This document shows, piece by piece, positions 21,550 through 33,717 of a DNA stretch of 64,000 nucleotides. Within the stretch, counting starts at the first letter, position 1, and each line of letters begins with the position of its first letter. The DNA lies in NCBI GenBank assembly GCA_963556195.1, contig OY744519.1, forward strand, positions 113,214,581-113,278,580, read 5' to 3'. Under the pieces are notes generated by a model. It was not told where the DNA came from. It saw only the letters and a program-made list of their open reading frames with translations, and searched no databases. The position numbers and the translations under genes were made by a program. The stretch is from Sepiola atlantica (lineage: Eukaryota > Mollusca > Cephalopoda > Sepiida > Sepiolidae).

Positions 21550-22146
21550 ACTCCTCCCTTTTAAAAAACAAAAACAAACAAACAAAAAAGCAACACTCAT
21601 TTTTAATATCAGCAATACTAGCGACCGGTGAACGAAACCACCTCCCACTTTCCCTCTCATAGATTTCACCACTCCTACTCCCTCTGTTTTCGTTACGTAC
21701 GCGAGAAAGCCGGTTGTACCCCCTTCCTTTCTCAAATCGCCCTTTTATTATTCTGTACTTTCAACTAACAATTTCATTTAAAAGATGATATATCAAAATT
21801 TGAATTTAACTATAATAAGTATTATGGTACCTGTTCAGTGCATATTTAACTCCTCCCTTTTAAAAAACAAAAACAAACAAACAAAAAAACAACACTCATT
21901 ATTAATATCAGCAATACTAGCGTCCGTGAACGAAACCACCTCCCACTTTCCCTCTCATACATTTCACCACTCCTACTCCCTCTGTTTTCGTTACGTACGC
22001 GAGAAAGCCTGCTGTTCCCCCTTCCTTCCTCAAATCGCCCTTTTATTATTCTGTACTTTCAACTAACAATTTCATTTAAAAGATGATATATCAAAATTTG
22101 AATTTAACTATAATAAGTATTATGGTACCTGTTCAGTGCATATTTA
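21550..22146. repeat. 299-bp direct tandem duplication
   Basis: CTCCTCCCTT at 21551 recurs at 21850 and the whole 299-bp unit is repeated with only a handful of changes (for example GACCGGTGAACG against GTCCGTGAACG). It ends TTCAGTGCATATTTA in both copies. It lies inside the region ending at a Helitron-like terminus (22384). Confidence 0.9.
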
Positions 22147-22361
22147 CCTATAAGTATGGCCAACCACTTATAATTCAGTAACTGTAATTTAAAAAAAAAA
22201 CAATTATAATAAACAGAACGACTCATAGAAATCTATCTATATTCTTTTTTCATTTTAATATACTTTCATAGAAATGCTTCTGTTATGTAAAAAAACCTAT
22301 TTTCTTTATGCCACAAGTGTCACGCTCATACATGCATTCCATAGCTAATATAACAAACTGA

Positions 22362-22384
22362 CCCAACGGGTCACGGGTGGTCTA
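22362..22384 (+). mobile_element. Helitron-like 3' terminus
   Basis: A small palindrome ACCCAACGGGT is followed about 10 nt later by CTAG and then T, the layout of Helitron 3' ends (hairpin, then CTRR, inserted before T). The next unit starts immediately after. Confidence 0.45.
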
Positions 22385-22623
22385 GTATATATATAAATTC
22401 AATGTCTGTGTGTATGTGTAATGTTTGTGTGTTCTCTATAGAAAGAAAGGTTAGAGAATCTACATAAAATCTAAAAATGTATTCTTATGTAAAATTTACC
22501 CGGGGAGACAATGGAAGTGTTCTTGAATCTCTAAGTGCACCCCTAAGAGGGTTATTAGGAGATAGCCCCCTTAAAACTTCAAATATATCTTATTTTGATG
22601 AAATTTATATCATACGCATAAAC

Positions 22624-22693
22624 GTTTTCGGAGAAGACAATTAAGTGGTCCTTAATACAGATTAAGGACCACTTAATTGTCTTCTCCGAAAAC
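22624..22693. repeat. Perfect 33-bp hairpin with 4-nt loop
   Basis: Left arm 22624-22656, loop ACAG, right arm 22661-22693 as exact reverse complement. The left arm continues the flanking unit sequence, so the right arm is the added copy. Confidence 0.95.
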
Positions 22694-23683
22694 TTACCCC
22701 CTGTATGGTGAATATCTATGTTCCCCCACCTCTAAGTAACCCATGGAGACAGAACCCCTTAAAACTTCAAATACATATCTCCGATTTTTCATTTGTGTTA
22801 TTTTAAATGTCGACTTAACAAATGTCTGAATTGCTTAGTTGAGAAAGGACCCGACTGAAAACATCGAGTGTGAGCTTTCGATTCTACCCCCTTGATTTTT
22901 AAAAATAAAATTATATGAAATCAAAGAGTATTTTTCCTTATTTTTAATATAATAAAATATAGGTGAAGAATTTTGTTATATTTAGTATGTAACGCCTGTC
23001 TTTCTGTCTGCCTTTCTCTCTCTCTCTATTATTCTCTATATATTTAAATCTATGTATATATTATATATAATAAAAGAAAGCATCTATGTGTCTGTCGGTT
23101 TATAGAAAAACAGACTAGAGAATGTGCTTAAAATATAAAGGTTTATAGATATGTAGAATTTTTCTAGAAACATAATGGAAGTAGTCCTGACTGTCTAGGT
23201 GTCTTATTAAAAAAGCTACGTCCCTTTTCCAACATTGTGCACAAAAAATAGGAATTTACCCATGAGTATTATATTAAGAGGCGACTTTTAAAATGTCTGA
23301 TTTGCTCAGTATCAGACTGGAAACATCGAGTATGTGGTTTTGATTCTATCCCCATCGATTAAAAAAAGATCAAGGAATATATTTTCCTTTTTTTTAATAT
23401 AATAAAATGTAAGTGAAGAATGTTGATATATTTAGTATGTAGCGTTTAGATCTCTATATATAAAGGAGAACACCTCGCTGTCTGTGTGGATGTCTGCCCC
23501 TAAGAACGAAAATATACTAGAGAGTCTACCTTAAATATCAGTGCATTCACTTGTACAATTTGCATGTGAACATAATGGAAGTAGTTCTGCGTCTCTAGCT
23601 GTCCCTTAAAGGAGTTCATGACACTTTTTTAACATGTTTCACAATTAAAGTAATGTATTCAGAAGCGTAAGGTTAAGAGTATT

Positions 23684-24022
23684 GATTTACTCCTCTCCAG
23701 GAGTTAGGCACAAGGCCAGTTTTTATCCTACTCCCACAAGTAAGATGTGACCCAAGGTCGGGTCGGGAAAGTGGGGTTTAAAAATTGCCTGGGCAGCCCC
23801 GTCGGCATTCCCCGGTAGGGGTGCCTCAGGCAGTAAGCAATAAACTTACTCCTCCTCAAAGAAGGGAGGCGAAGCCTGTGAGGGTGGACCTCCTAGAATT
23901 GCACAGGACAGACCCATTGACCGGCGTAAATCAAGTCCCGAAGGCCAAGACAATACCAGTCTATGGGGTGCAGCATCTTTCGGAACAGATACTAAACTTT
24001 GATCTTAGCCAAAAGGCCAAGA
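23684..24022 (-). mobile_element. U2-snRNA-headed SINE, copy 4, with target duplication
   Basis: On - the head is TTGGCCTTTTGGCTAAGATC, then AAAGTTTAGTATCTGTTC. The 3' end is CTGGAGAGGAGTAAATC. It is flanked by a perfect 12-bp direct repeat GTTAAGAGTATT at 23672-23683 and 24023-24034, which marks insertion by target-primed reverse transcription. The host sequence is a Helitron-like unit. It lacks the 40-nt block of copies 1, 2 and 5. Confidence 0.85.
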
Positions 24023-24176
24023 GTTAAGAGTATTAACATATATCTGAATAGCTCAATGGGGAAGATATCTAGCTGACAACAGCAAGGTTGCTGTTGAAGT
24101 AAACTCTCCTTAATATGATGTTGCATATGATGCTATCTCACACTCTATCCCGGGCAACGCTGGGTAACCTTGCTAG

Positions 24177-25960
24177 TACTTTATAATTATGATTATATTA
24201 CATGTTTTCATTTTGTAATAAAATGTCGATTAGATTGATTGGATTTTTATGCGTTTTTTAGCTCAGATTTTGATGTAACGTCATTCTATTTCAATGATTC
24301 CGTGGATCTTGACTATAAACTTGGAGGTGTCAAAAAAAAAAACATCACAAATTTATAAAGACATTCAAATGAGACAGACATTAATGCTATGAATAGAATA
24401 AAAAACATGAAAATCTAAAAAGAGGGTAAAAGTAATGTCAGTAATGGGTTATATTTATGACGCAACCACAATAAAATAAGTCAACTTTGATCAAGTCAGT
24501 TGAAGCTAGCATAAATGTTGTGCTGACTGAGTATTTGACTTTCTGTTCAATTTAATTAGTAAAGTCAGGTCTGTTGACTTTTAATTGATTATTGAAATCT
24601 GCAGAGTTTGTTCGAGAATCTGATTTGTTAATAAATGGAAGGAGTGGCAGGTCAAGTTAGTTATCAGATTACTTCTATCTCAGAATAAGATTTCTTGATA
24701 GAATTGCATTAGCAAATGTCACGATTAAAGGTTAACTTTTATCCAGTTGGAGTCTTAGACTGATTACAATTTACAAAGAAATTTGATTCTTTTTGGATTT
24801 ATCCAGTTTATTGAGAAAATTTCTGACACTTTCTGAAAATAACTATTTTAAAGATACAGTCAAGAAAGATCAGTCAAACACCTTCAGGGGACAAAAGTTT
24901 CATTATATCCTGATGCTTTAGAAGTGTGCCTTAGTCAGGAGTGTTCAAAACTTATATTGCATCTCTCATAGATCCTGCAGAAAATGCGTTGGAATTGCAA
25001 TTCAAACAGACAAAAATCATCGCTTGGGATCATTTTTATTCCAAAATTTAGAAATCGCTTTTTGTATTTATCATTTACTTTTACAAATTATGACAGAGAA
25101 AGAACACTTTCAAATTTGAAGAGGATCGATATTGAACAGAGAATCGCCATTTAACATTAATGAACATTGAAATTTTGTGTGAGATTGGTATTAAAGATAT
25201 CATAAAAAAGTTCTCTTATGTTAAATCTAGAAATTTGTACTTCTAAGTTTTATATTATTTTAGTAGTAGTAATTTTTGTACTAGGTGACTTTGCCACCTC
25301 ACTATCGCTTCACAAAGTTCGCTACTTGAAATATTTGAAACATTAATTTAAAATAATAAACATTTATTCATATAGAATAAATATTAACATTTTGGTAATT
25401 TCAATACAAATTTATTCATGTTTTAAATGTGCCCGTAAAGAAAGTAAAGGAAGAAGAAATCAAATTGTGTTTTCACTTGAAATTCTAAAATAGATTGCAA
25501 CTTGTTGAATATCAAGTCGGTCCCTCTAAAGAAAAAAAACATTTGAACACAAATTCTTAATATTTGTCTAGGAAATAAACCAATATTGTGAAACTACTTA
25601 TTATAACAAAATAAAAACAATCATTGAATTAAAAATAGTAGCAAAGATAGTTAATTAATCGAATGTCTTTTTTAAAACTAATATGTAAATTAGTTAACCT
25701 TGCGACTGATAAGCAGTATATAAAAACATAGTGTGTCTATGATGTAAAGTTGAATTAACTTGAAACATGGACTTTTAGCTTTACCGTTAGTGCAAGAAAT
25801 GGACCTAACTTTCGCATTTATTCATTGAGGTGCATTTTTAAAAAAATCTCTTATTGTCTCTTAAAGTTCTCTCATGGTGTTCAAAGACAACCATTTGAAT
25901 AAACTTACTAATTTTTAATTTCTTGTTCATGTTGTTTAAACTAAAGTTCTAATTTTGATT
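24177..25960. other. AT-rich DNA, no gene seen
   Basis: No repeat family or coding signal recognised. Confidence 0.4.
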
Positions 25961-26016
25961 TGGTTTGTTTTACGGCATATCAACCATCTATGGGTTATTT
26001 AATGCCAAATTAAGTT
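25961..26016 (+). repeat. Family A retroposon, 5' fragment
   Basis: TTTGGTTTGTTTTACGGCAT, then ATCAACC...GGGTTATTTAATGCC, the same hairpin-forming head as in the copies at 4.5, 41.2 and 62.5 kb. The rest is absent. Confidence 0.6.
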
Positions 26017-26064
26017 GTCAAATATAATTCTATATGTATGATAATTATTTATCTTCCTTACATA

Positions 26065-26345
26065 CATTGCTCTTAAAATACATTGCTCTTAGAATACATT
26101 ACCTCAGAATACATTGTTCTCATAATACTTTGTTCTCAAAATACATTGCACTACTCTTGGAAAACATTGCTCTTAGAAAATATTACTCTCAGAAAAGATT
26201 ACTTAGAAGAAAATTTCACAGAAGATACCATCATTACTCAAGAACAGAGAAAACGGAGCACCCCAAGGAAGCACCCCACCAGTGACTCTACTTCGAGAAA
26301 ACATTGCTCTCAGAAAACATTACTCTTAGAAAAATTACTCCTTGG
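26065..26345. repeat. Degenerate 16-18-bp tandem repeat
   Basis: Units of the type ACATTGCTCTTAGAAA repeat from 26065 to about 26200 and again at 26300-26345, with diverged sequence between. The apparent frames rich in L/Y/I/T reflect the repeat. Confidence 0.6.
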
Positions 26346-26582
26346 CATTGGTTATTTTCTTTGTTCTCAACAAGATTGACCCTCAGCCAACGCGTTCTAG
26401 AATCTATTTTGGAAGAAAATATAAAGGAGAGATAAGGCTTTGATTTGTTGAAGGATAAGATTGAATAATACGGTTGAGGATGAACTTACAGATACTATGG
26501 CATGACGTGACCAGCTGATTAATCGGATTGGGCCTCTCCGACCTCCTGTCGAGCCGAAGTAAGGGCTGAAGTGGAAGAATGA
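26346..26582. other. No gene seen
   Basis: Somewhat higher GC near 26510-26580 leads into the next pseudogene. Nothing recognised. Confidence 0.3.
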
Positions 26583-27005
26583 CTAAGTTACCAGGATCCT
26601 GTACTCAAACATCACGGGTCGCCACACACGGCCTATAAATGGCCCTGTTTTCAGAAGGGGAGTACCCCTCTGCATGGGGTTGCAGTTGGCAAATTCGTGG
26701 CTCTGCCAGGGCGTTATTATTTTGGAAAGAATTAATTCTGAAATGCATGACATACCTCTAATCAGGCACTGGTCTAGCAGGTGTTTAGATTTTAATAAAG
26801 TTATGATATGGAGAGAAATGACAATACCCTCTAGCACTATGGTACTACGATTTGGTCCCTGGGAATATGCAGTTTGTTGAATTAGTGTCTGACCAATGGT
26901 GGCCACATTTAGGTAACGTTTAATATCATAGATGGTGGTGATTTTCTTTGACGGTCTGGTACCTTGTTTAAGATGTGTCAAAGCGATTATGTTGTGTATA
27001 GCCAC
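26583..27005 (-). pseudogene. Possible Ty3/gypsy-type integrase region remnant
   Basis: A 140-codon open stretch on - with internal blocks IYDIKRYLNVATIGQTLI, STIVLEGIVISLHI and SKHLLDQCLIRGMSCISEL. The order resembles the stretch before and across the H2C2 zinc-binding region of gypsy-like integrases (...RYLNV...VVP..V...LH...HPS.HQL...), but the HH/CC residues are mostly lost and no DDE core follows. The match is by eye and weak. Gene ends are undefined. Confidence 0.3.
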
Positions 27006-27944
27006 GTCTATCGAGGGTTATATAACAAAGGAGTTATCGTCTCTGGACGGTTTCTAGTTCAAGAAACACAGTTGTGTTCTAGAGTAGTATCTCTGCGTTT
27101 GGTTCCATTTTTTCTGCTCAAAAAGATAATAGCTGACGATTCAAAGCACTTCTTACAAAGAGACAGCTCACAAAAGTATATGGTTTTGTGTTGGTTTTTG
27201 ATGTGCCTTAAAGTGAAGTATATCTTCTTGAACACTTAATGACGTATGGATATAATGTAATGTAGGATTTCAATTGTGTGCTTTGTTTTTGCTGAATGTT
27301 TCCTTGGAGGTGTTGCACACCATCAGCCAATTGTTACAACTGTCAAGTCTTATTTATCCTTGGGGCTGTTTTAATCAATATTATCAATTTGGATCTGCTT
27401 CTCTTTCTTTAGTTTTCACTCTTTCAAAATCTGCTAAAATCCAAGAATTAAGAACGGTTTGTTTGTTTTCTTTAATGAAAAAAAAATCTATTATTAACTG
27501 TCACGTTTGACAACCGTATGTGCACAATGCACATACTCACCATAAAATTGTGTTTTTCCTTTATTTCATTAAACATTGATCTGCATGTTCATTGATTATC
27601 TTCAGGCTACACGTCATGTGTGAAAAAAATGTATCAATTCTTACATTTACCCGTGCACAGGTGTTCACTTACATATATATTATCTAAAAGATATCTCGTG
27701 TGTTTAAGTATCATCTAAAATCTAATACAGTGATTTATAATTCATAGATCTGATATGCATCTAATTTTGTTGCTATAAGCATTACAGATAAAATATTTTT
27801 TCTGTGTTCTTTATTATTCAATAGTTGTATTTATCTGGTGTTGCTCGGGCGGAACTCTTTGGCAGCTTGATTCTCTGTCTTAACTTCAGAACTATTGGAA
27901 AGTTTTTATTTTATGTTTCTGAATTCTTTAGATGAGGATTGATA
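27006..27944. other. AT-rich DNA, no gene seen
   Basis: Open frames at 26964-27239 and 27274-27510 have no motif. Confidence 0.35.
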
Positions 27945-28315
27945 ATTTGTATAATTTGGATCATTCGGACGACTCTTCTCATCTTGAGTGTTATTCTCAC
28001 AACGTTTCGGCCGTTGGATATAATACTAAGTAAAATTCAGTTCTACGTGATAGTCATCTGAAGGTTTAATCCTCGGTGCGGGCTATATGAAGAATTGTGA
28101 ATTACTGAATACTTCTCCCAGTCATGGCTGACGGAACGAGAGCATGCTACCTCCGTGAATTAAATAAAGGGTTTTGTTCGAAATTTCGTCCAGATTCCCG
28201 AGTTCGACGGAAATATTCCTGAGTTCGAAAATATACACCTAAAGACAGTGGCCGAAACGTTGAAAGAATAATACTCAAGATGAGAACAGTAGTTCGAATA
28301 ACCCAAATTATAAAA
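27945..28315. repeat. Inverted-repeat element with about 65-bp arms
   Basis: The left arm (ATAATTTGGATCATTCG ... TCTCATCTTGAGTG ... AACGTTTCGGCC) pairs with the right arm (GGCCGAAACGTTG ... CTCAAGATGAGAAC ... CCCAAATTATAA) with scattered mismatches. Each arm carries GGCCGAAACGTT, and on + at 28236-28262 a CTAAAGA...GAAACGTT series resembles a decayed hammerhead. Interior non-coding. Confidence 0.6.
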
Positions 28316-28792
28316 GTTTTAATTTGTTTAAAAATGTTTAGACTGTTAGAATGAATGATTTTATATATTAAAAAATATTCTGGAATTGAATGTTATTGTT
28401 AGGTTAAAAATACTGTAATTTTATTTTTTATTTTTGGTTTTAGAATATTAATATAACTTTATTTTGAAACATGTTGTTTTGAATATTTGCTTTGCTTAAA
28501 AATTAAACAGACTTTGAATATGCATTTCTACAGTTGTCCTTCCTGCATATGATTGTAAGGTAAACGTTTTTTTTTTATCGGAAGTGAGTGCATTCTGGTA
28601 AATTTTTAAAAATTAAATTAATTTTTTAAATATGTTTTTTAAAATTTCGCATCAGTTTACACTATTTCATTTTTTTTATTTCAGTAAATATTTATTTAAA
28701 AAGAAAACAATAATGTGGAAGTCACCAAATTACGAGAAACACACAAACAGAAACACAAGATGTGGTCACACAATTTTATTAAATTTCTTCAT

Positions 28793-28880
28793 TAACCCAA
28801 GTGGTCAACTGGTTAGGATACTGCTATGCCAATTTAAGGGAAATCTTTGTTCCAATAGTACTACCAGTTTTAATCAATGG
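28793..28880 (+). repeat. tRNA-like segment
   Basis: GTGGTCAACTGGTTAGGATAC looks like a box A with D-loop; a box B is poor. A (TA)n tract at 28892-28941 and a hairpin follow, the same order as in the 20.2-kb unit. Confidence 0.3.
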
Positions 28881-28889
28881 GGTGTTACA

Positions 28890-28945
<56 letters not shown>

Positions 28946-28965
28946 TTTCGGATACAGATTTGAAG

Positions 28966-29099
28966 ACATTTCTAGCTGGAAACTTGCTGAACTTTATCAG
29001 CCCCCGTTTAATATGGATGTGAAAGCTGAAATTCAAACAGTTTTCGCATCCATATTAAATGGTTGCTGAGAAGTTCAGCTGGTTTCCAGCTAGAAATGT
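28966..29099. repeat. Imperfect inverted repeat, about 60-bp arms
   Basis: ACATTTCTAGCTGGAAAC ... TTTAATATGGATG pairs with CATCCATATTAAA ... CAGCTAGAAATGT. The spacer is about 13 nt. It starts 25 bp after a (TA)n tract. Confidence 0.75.
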
Positions 29100-29377
29100 T
29101 TGCAAATGTGTAGCCAAAAATGTTTGTATGAATAAAAAGTTGTATAGGAAATAAATATATGGAACAATTTATTATTGAGCACCTTTTATATAAACATAGT
29201 AAAGTTTCACAGGATTATACCCTGTAAACATAAACTTACCTGGGGATATATATTTTTTTTAACCTTTTCTTTTTACATTTTATATTATCTTTATTTTTAT
29301 ATCTTTTTAAATTTTGACTTTTGGTAATTTCTCCTTACCAACTTATCTGTTTGCTCTCCTCTGACGATAAAATATCA
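29100..29377. other. AT-rich DNA, no gene seen
   Basis: No feature recognised. Confidence 0.35.
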
Positions 29378-29562
29378 TTCTTTGAAAAGCCATGACTTAA
29401 GGAAGGATAATAACATCTCTTTTATTTAAAACCCCTTGTCTTGAACAACTGATGACTTAATAGATATTGTATATTGTACAATTTTTATTTTCATCCTTTA
29501 CTTGTTTATATAATTGCTCTATCTCATATATGAGCATCAACCTTTCATGATAGGTTCTACTT
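29378..29562 (-). repeat. Interspersed repeat of about 180 bp, copy 2
   Basis: Reverse-complement match to 19069-19250; see that entry. Between the two, about one base in seven differs by eye. Confidence 0.6.
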
Positions 29563-29596
29563 TAAAGGTATACATTATATCTTTATTCTTCTGTTC

Positions 29597-29600
<4 letters not shown>

Positions 29601-29630
<30 letters not shown>
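29601..29630. repeat. (TA)n microsatellite
   Basis: Left border of the ribozyme-bearing insert at 29631-29911; a second (TA)n at 29912-29950 is the right border, followed by GA and GT runs. Confidence 0.9.
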
Positions 29631-29634
<4 letters not shown>

Positions 29635-29756
29635 ATAATCCAGGTAAAACATCCACAGGGTAGTAATCCAAAGAATTTCAACCGGGTTTATAAAAAGTGC
29701 TCAATATCAAATAGAGTTGTTATATGTGATTTTTTTTATTTATACAGACATGTACA

Positions 29757-29829
29757 AAATCTGCGACACTAGCATGTCGATGTTATCGATCAACAGTTAT
29801 TATAAACTGAGATCTCATCAGGCAGAGTT
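29757..29829 (-). ncRNA. Hammerhead ribozyme motif
   Basis: On - the core CTGATGA is at 29821-29815. Stem II is long: GATC/GATC plus CAGTT/AACTG around TATAAT. Then GATAACA stands where GAAACA is expected, a one-base insertion in the core. Stem III is ACA/TGT, and the cleavage-site base is C (a GTC site). Stem I is TCTGC/GCAGA plus more A/T pairs. Flanking 18-nt inverted repeats (ACATGTACAAAATCTG and its complement at about 29747-29762 and 29877-29892) enclose it. The core lesion probably reduces activity. Confidence 0.6.
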
Positions 29830-29908
29830 AGAATCCGATCTTAACCTTAGATCATATTTGGAAAGAATGAAAAACCAGATTTTGTACATGTTTGTGTAAA
29901 TAAAAATA

Positions 29909-29950
<42 letters not shown>

Positions 29951-29971
<21 letters not shown>

Positions 29972-32900
29972 GGGGGGGAGATGTGTGTGTGTGTGTATGT
30001 GACATATCGGTTAGAATCTTCAAATATAGAAGAAACAGGCGAGTTCTAATCTCGACTGAAAGCAGTTGCCTGTCAATCCATAGTGTAGAGTTGTGATACA
30101 GCGAAACAGTCTGTATATGGATGATTAGATATGGATCATTAGATATAGCCCAGGCCTTCACAGGTTGAAGACAAGGTTAATACCTCATAAGAGAAAAATG
30201 TGCAAATCTTCTAGCCTGACAAATAATATTTTAAACTAATATCAGGCAAAAAAAAGTGAAAGAAAAATATATTATTTGAAAATATTGCAGTTTGAGCAGT
30301 TATTCTTTTTAACGGTGATTCCAAACATAAATATTCTGACAATTTTGTTTATTTTGTCTAGTCAACTTAAAAACAAAGAAAAACATTATTTTGTTTTTTA
30401 TATGATTATAGACATTTTGTGTGATAGTATTTCTTTTGTTGTTGTTTTGTTGCACTATTCAGCTGCATTATAAGATCAACAGAGTTCCCTCTCCGATTCC
30501 TTTCTTCTCTTGCCATTCTGTCAGTAGCTGACCATTCTGATAGATGCTAGCCTAATGGATGGCATATAAACATCATCCATCTTCTGCTGAAGATTCTCGA
30601 CCAAGAAATTGTTTTGTCTCAAGTTGTATGCACACGGACAGAATAAACAGATCCAAACAAAAAAACATAGATAAGGAAGGAAGAAAATGGACTGAAACGA
30701 GAAGAGAAAAACGGCGACAAATATACAGTTTCCCAACCACAAATTCTGCATTTTCGTTTTGGATTTTTTGCTCCATTTCTCTCTTCGTCATTTTACTTTC
30801 ACTTGCTTTGCTATTTTTTTCTTTATTTCAATTTTTTAACTATTTTTACCTGTGTCAAGGCGGAGATTATGTTTTAGGTTAAGTTTTTCACTACGTTCGT
30901 TTGTTTGGGTAGAGCCGAGCATTCACATCGCTTCACCAATCGTCTGGAAACTCAGTCAAAATATCGATCATGGTCTAACTTACACCTGATTTACTTTTCG
31001 GATATCTAGGTCCAAGGTCAAGATCAGAGAATAAGTTACACTTTTGGGGGTAACTTCAGTTTGTTGAAACTTCATTTGTCCAAATCAGATATACCGGTCT
31101 GATACATGAAAGTTCAGTCTGATCAGTTAAATAGTTTTTGAGTTATCAACGTTTCCATGGCATAACTTCGGGAATACTTCATACAATATAGAGAAGTAAG
31201 GCTCGGATAAGAATTTGACCCATTTTCAGGTGACGGTAAGCAGTCTCACGGCTGACTTATGTTCTTGTTGTCTTATGTATTTTGTTTTATGTTTTTAACC
31301 AATTTTATTATTAGCTTTTCTTGTCTTTAGATCTTCTTCCCCAATATTTTCCTTTTCTCATTCATGTTGCTGGCTCTGTTAAAATAGTTCAAAATATGAC
31401 AACTACAAAGAAAAAAAAAAGACAATGGCCATGAAATAACGGAACAATTCATATTTATTGCCAAGAAAAAAAAATGTTGGAATTATTGTTATTTGGAGTG
31501 CGTTCATTGTGGTATGTATTTAACCAGAGTGTTCAGTCAAATAGAAGTCAGCAGAAGATAAAAATGTTATTGTTCATCGTAGTTTTAATTTTGATGAATT
31601 CTGCACGCACGACAATAAGTTATAAAGGAAATAGGAAAAGCTACATGACTATAGCAGTTCTATCCGAGCTGCTGATGATTTGGTGCCCCCATCAGGTAGA
31701 GAGAAAGATAAGACGAACTTAGTTGTTTTCATATTTTCATATGACAGTACATCCTCCTGAGTGAATGGAAGAAAACGTGTTATTTTTTTTGTCTTTGGGC
31801 AGTTTTTTGGCACAAAAGTTCCAGTCAAGAGAAGGTAACTCCATATGACCATGTAAATATCCTAGGTTGATTTGTGCCTCTTGCAGTGCTTTTATAGACA
31901 ACTCCATAGAAACTCCTACATTTGACTATATTTTGGAACTCACACATTTGATTGGTCAATACTGTGTGTAGATGATTAGGCTGCATATGCACATTTCATT
32001 TGACTTCCCATTTCTGAGGTGAGAACTACACAATTAGTTAGTTATATAAAGCAAAAAAAATAAGTGAATATTGACAAGCCCCACCCCCCTGTGAAAAAAA
32101 GTGACAGAAATCGTTTTTTTTTAACACAAAAGAAAAAAAAAGGATTTTTCGGTAATATACAAAATTCTGCACATCTTTGTGAATAGCGACATTTCTGTTC
32201 GATTTTCGTCTTCTTTTTAATTTCGTTCATATTTTTATATTTATTCTCTTTCCTTCTCCTACTTTACTTTTTATTTTACATTCATATTTGCTTCATTATA
32301 CTTTTTTTTTATCAATAAGGTTTAGTGGACTGAACACATGTGACTGTCTTCTTTTACAACTAAGGTAGCTTCATTCCAAAATGAAATACTCAAGCACACA
32401 ACGCGAGAGGTGTTCAACACTCATCTTATCTATTACTCTTAACTGATTGGAGATTACCGGATAAAAATGCTTTCAAAGTATATCAGTAATTTTTTTGCAA
32501 TTAAAAACGATATGTGATTTATATCTACAATTTCAAAACGAGTTAACATAAAGGCTTTACAGCATAACAAATAAGATCAACATGTCCGGTTCTCAAATTG
32601 ACTAATACAGTTGAAAAGATATCTAAACAGCTAAGAGTAAAGTAATAGAATATAGTCGAACTTTATAAGTCTGACTGGCAGCCATTTTATATGAAGGACT
32701 TAAAACTTTTCAGGTATGTTGGTTTCAGGTCCACCCCATAAAATCTATTAGCTATTAACATCGCAAGAGTATGGATGCAACCATTTACTCAGAAGAATAT
32801 AACAAGAATGAATATATTGTTGGGATTTTTCCCGTTAAAATGAAGGACGAAGACTGTAGTCCGCTGGAAGAAACGTTGGTGGCATATAAACGTGACTAGA

Positions 32901-33089
32901 CAAGAACAGAGATAACAAACAACTTGAGTAGATAAAGAAGGGGTATTTATATAGATAAAAAAAAAGAGAAGAAAGAAATAGAATGTTGCTTGCAAAAGAA
33001 GTGCCTTTGCGGACTCGCTGTAAATGCCAGTTGTCTTGTAACAAGATGCTGTGAAAAGTAGTTGTGAACATCAAGAGGGCTTCGCTCAT
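29951..33089. other. Three kilobases without a recognised gene
   Basis: GA and GT runs follow the (TA)n at 29950-29998. A B-box-like GCGAGTTCTAATCTCGACTG lies at about 30039 within a weak tRNA-like fold. Open frames at 30521-30882, 31474-31852, 32042-32230 and 32789-33125 are low-complexity or lack motifs. A polypyrimidine-CAG joined directly to GTATGT occurs at 32716-32723 on +. Confidence 0.35.
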
Positions 33090-33290
33090 ATTATATACGC
33101 TAAAAGAGCATGAGCCCGCTCTCACCTGACATGGCAGAGAAGAATGATGTTGATCGGCTGCGAGACTGGAGAAAAGAGCCCGTTATTTTCGAAAATGGCG
33201 CTCTCCTATGTTTTCTGCGGAGATTGAAGCAGTGGTCTGTGATTGGCTCATTTTCATCCAATCACAGGGCACTTAGAATTCACTGAGCTT
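33090..33290 (-). promoter_or_regulatory. Possible promoter and first exon
   Basis: This island has higher GC than its surroundings. On - it carries an inverted CCAAT pair (TGATTGG and CCAATCA at about 33240-33265), then a YY1-like GCGCCATTTT (about 33193-33202), then GCCATGTCAG followed by GTGAGAG (about 33121-33136), an ATG directly ahead of a consensus donor. On + the same stretch has a 51-codon frame starting ACATGGCAGAG at about 33130. Either reading is possible. No TATA box at the right spacing. Purely motif-based. Confidence 0.25.
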
Positions 33291-33600
33291 AATAATAATT
33301 CCAATAATATAGTTAGACCTGAAAATCTGTTATTAAAAATAAGGTTTACGCATTTATCAACTTTGATGCATATATTATTTTCAAGTAAAATTTGAATTTA
33401 ATAGGAAATGCATTTTTTCCTTGTGTGTGTTCGTGACTTATATTCATGTATAGAATGCATGATATATTGTAGAAAATTCTGCGTTATATTATATAATAAA
33501 TTGCTGATCATTATTAAAGGGAAAAATTACGAAATAAAGAGACACTTTTTGTGAATAGGTACACGTTTAATCAAAAATGGCGAAAAAATACTTCACCAGT
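33291..33600. other. AT-rich DNA, no gene seen
   Basis: Ends in a short (TA)n at 33601-33615 that borders the ribozyme-bearing insert. Confidence 0.35.
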
Positions 33601-33717
33601 GTATATATATATATTTCATTTAATATTTAAGCAAACATTGTAAAACATAAGCGAATTCTTTTGTTTTTCTAATTATCTTTTTTGTGTCAATATAAAAAAA
33701 ATGTATGTTCCATATGC

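Larger units (their letters stand above)
22385..24176 (+). mobile_element. Helitron-like non-autonomous element(s), three related units
   Basis: Three successive units start near 22385, 23050 and 23455 and share GTCTGT...TCTATAGAAA-type starts, CATAATGGAAGTAGTTCTG-type blocks, AACATCGAGT and TTTAGTATGTA ends. The last ends with CCCGGGCAACGCTGGGTA and then CTAG at 24173-24176, a good Helitron 3' hairpin plus CTRR. No Rep/helicase coding remains. A hairpin (22624-22693) and a U2-headed SINE (23684-24022) are nested inside. Confidence 0.5.
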
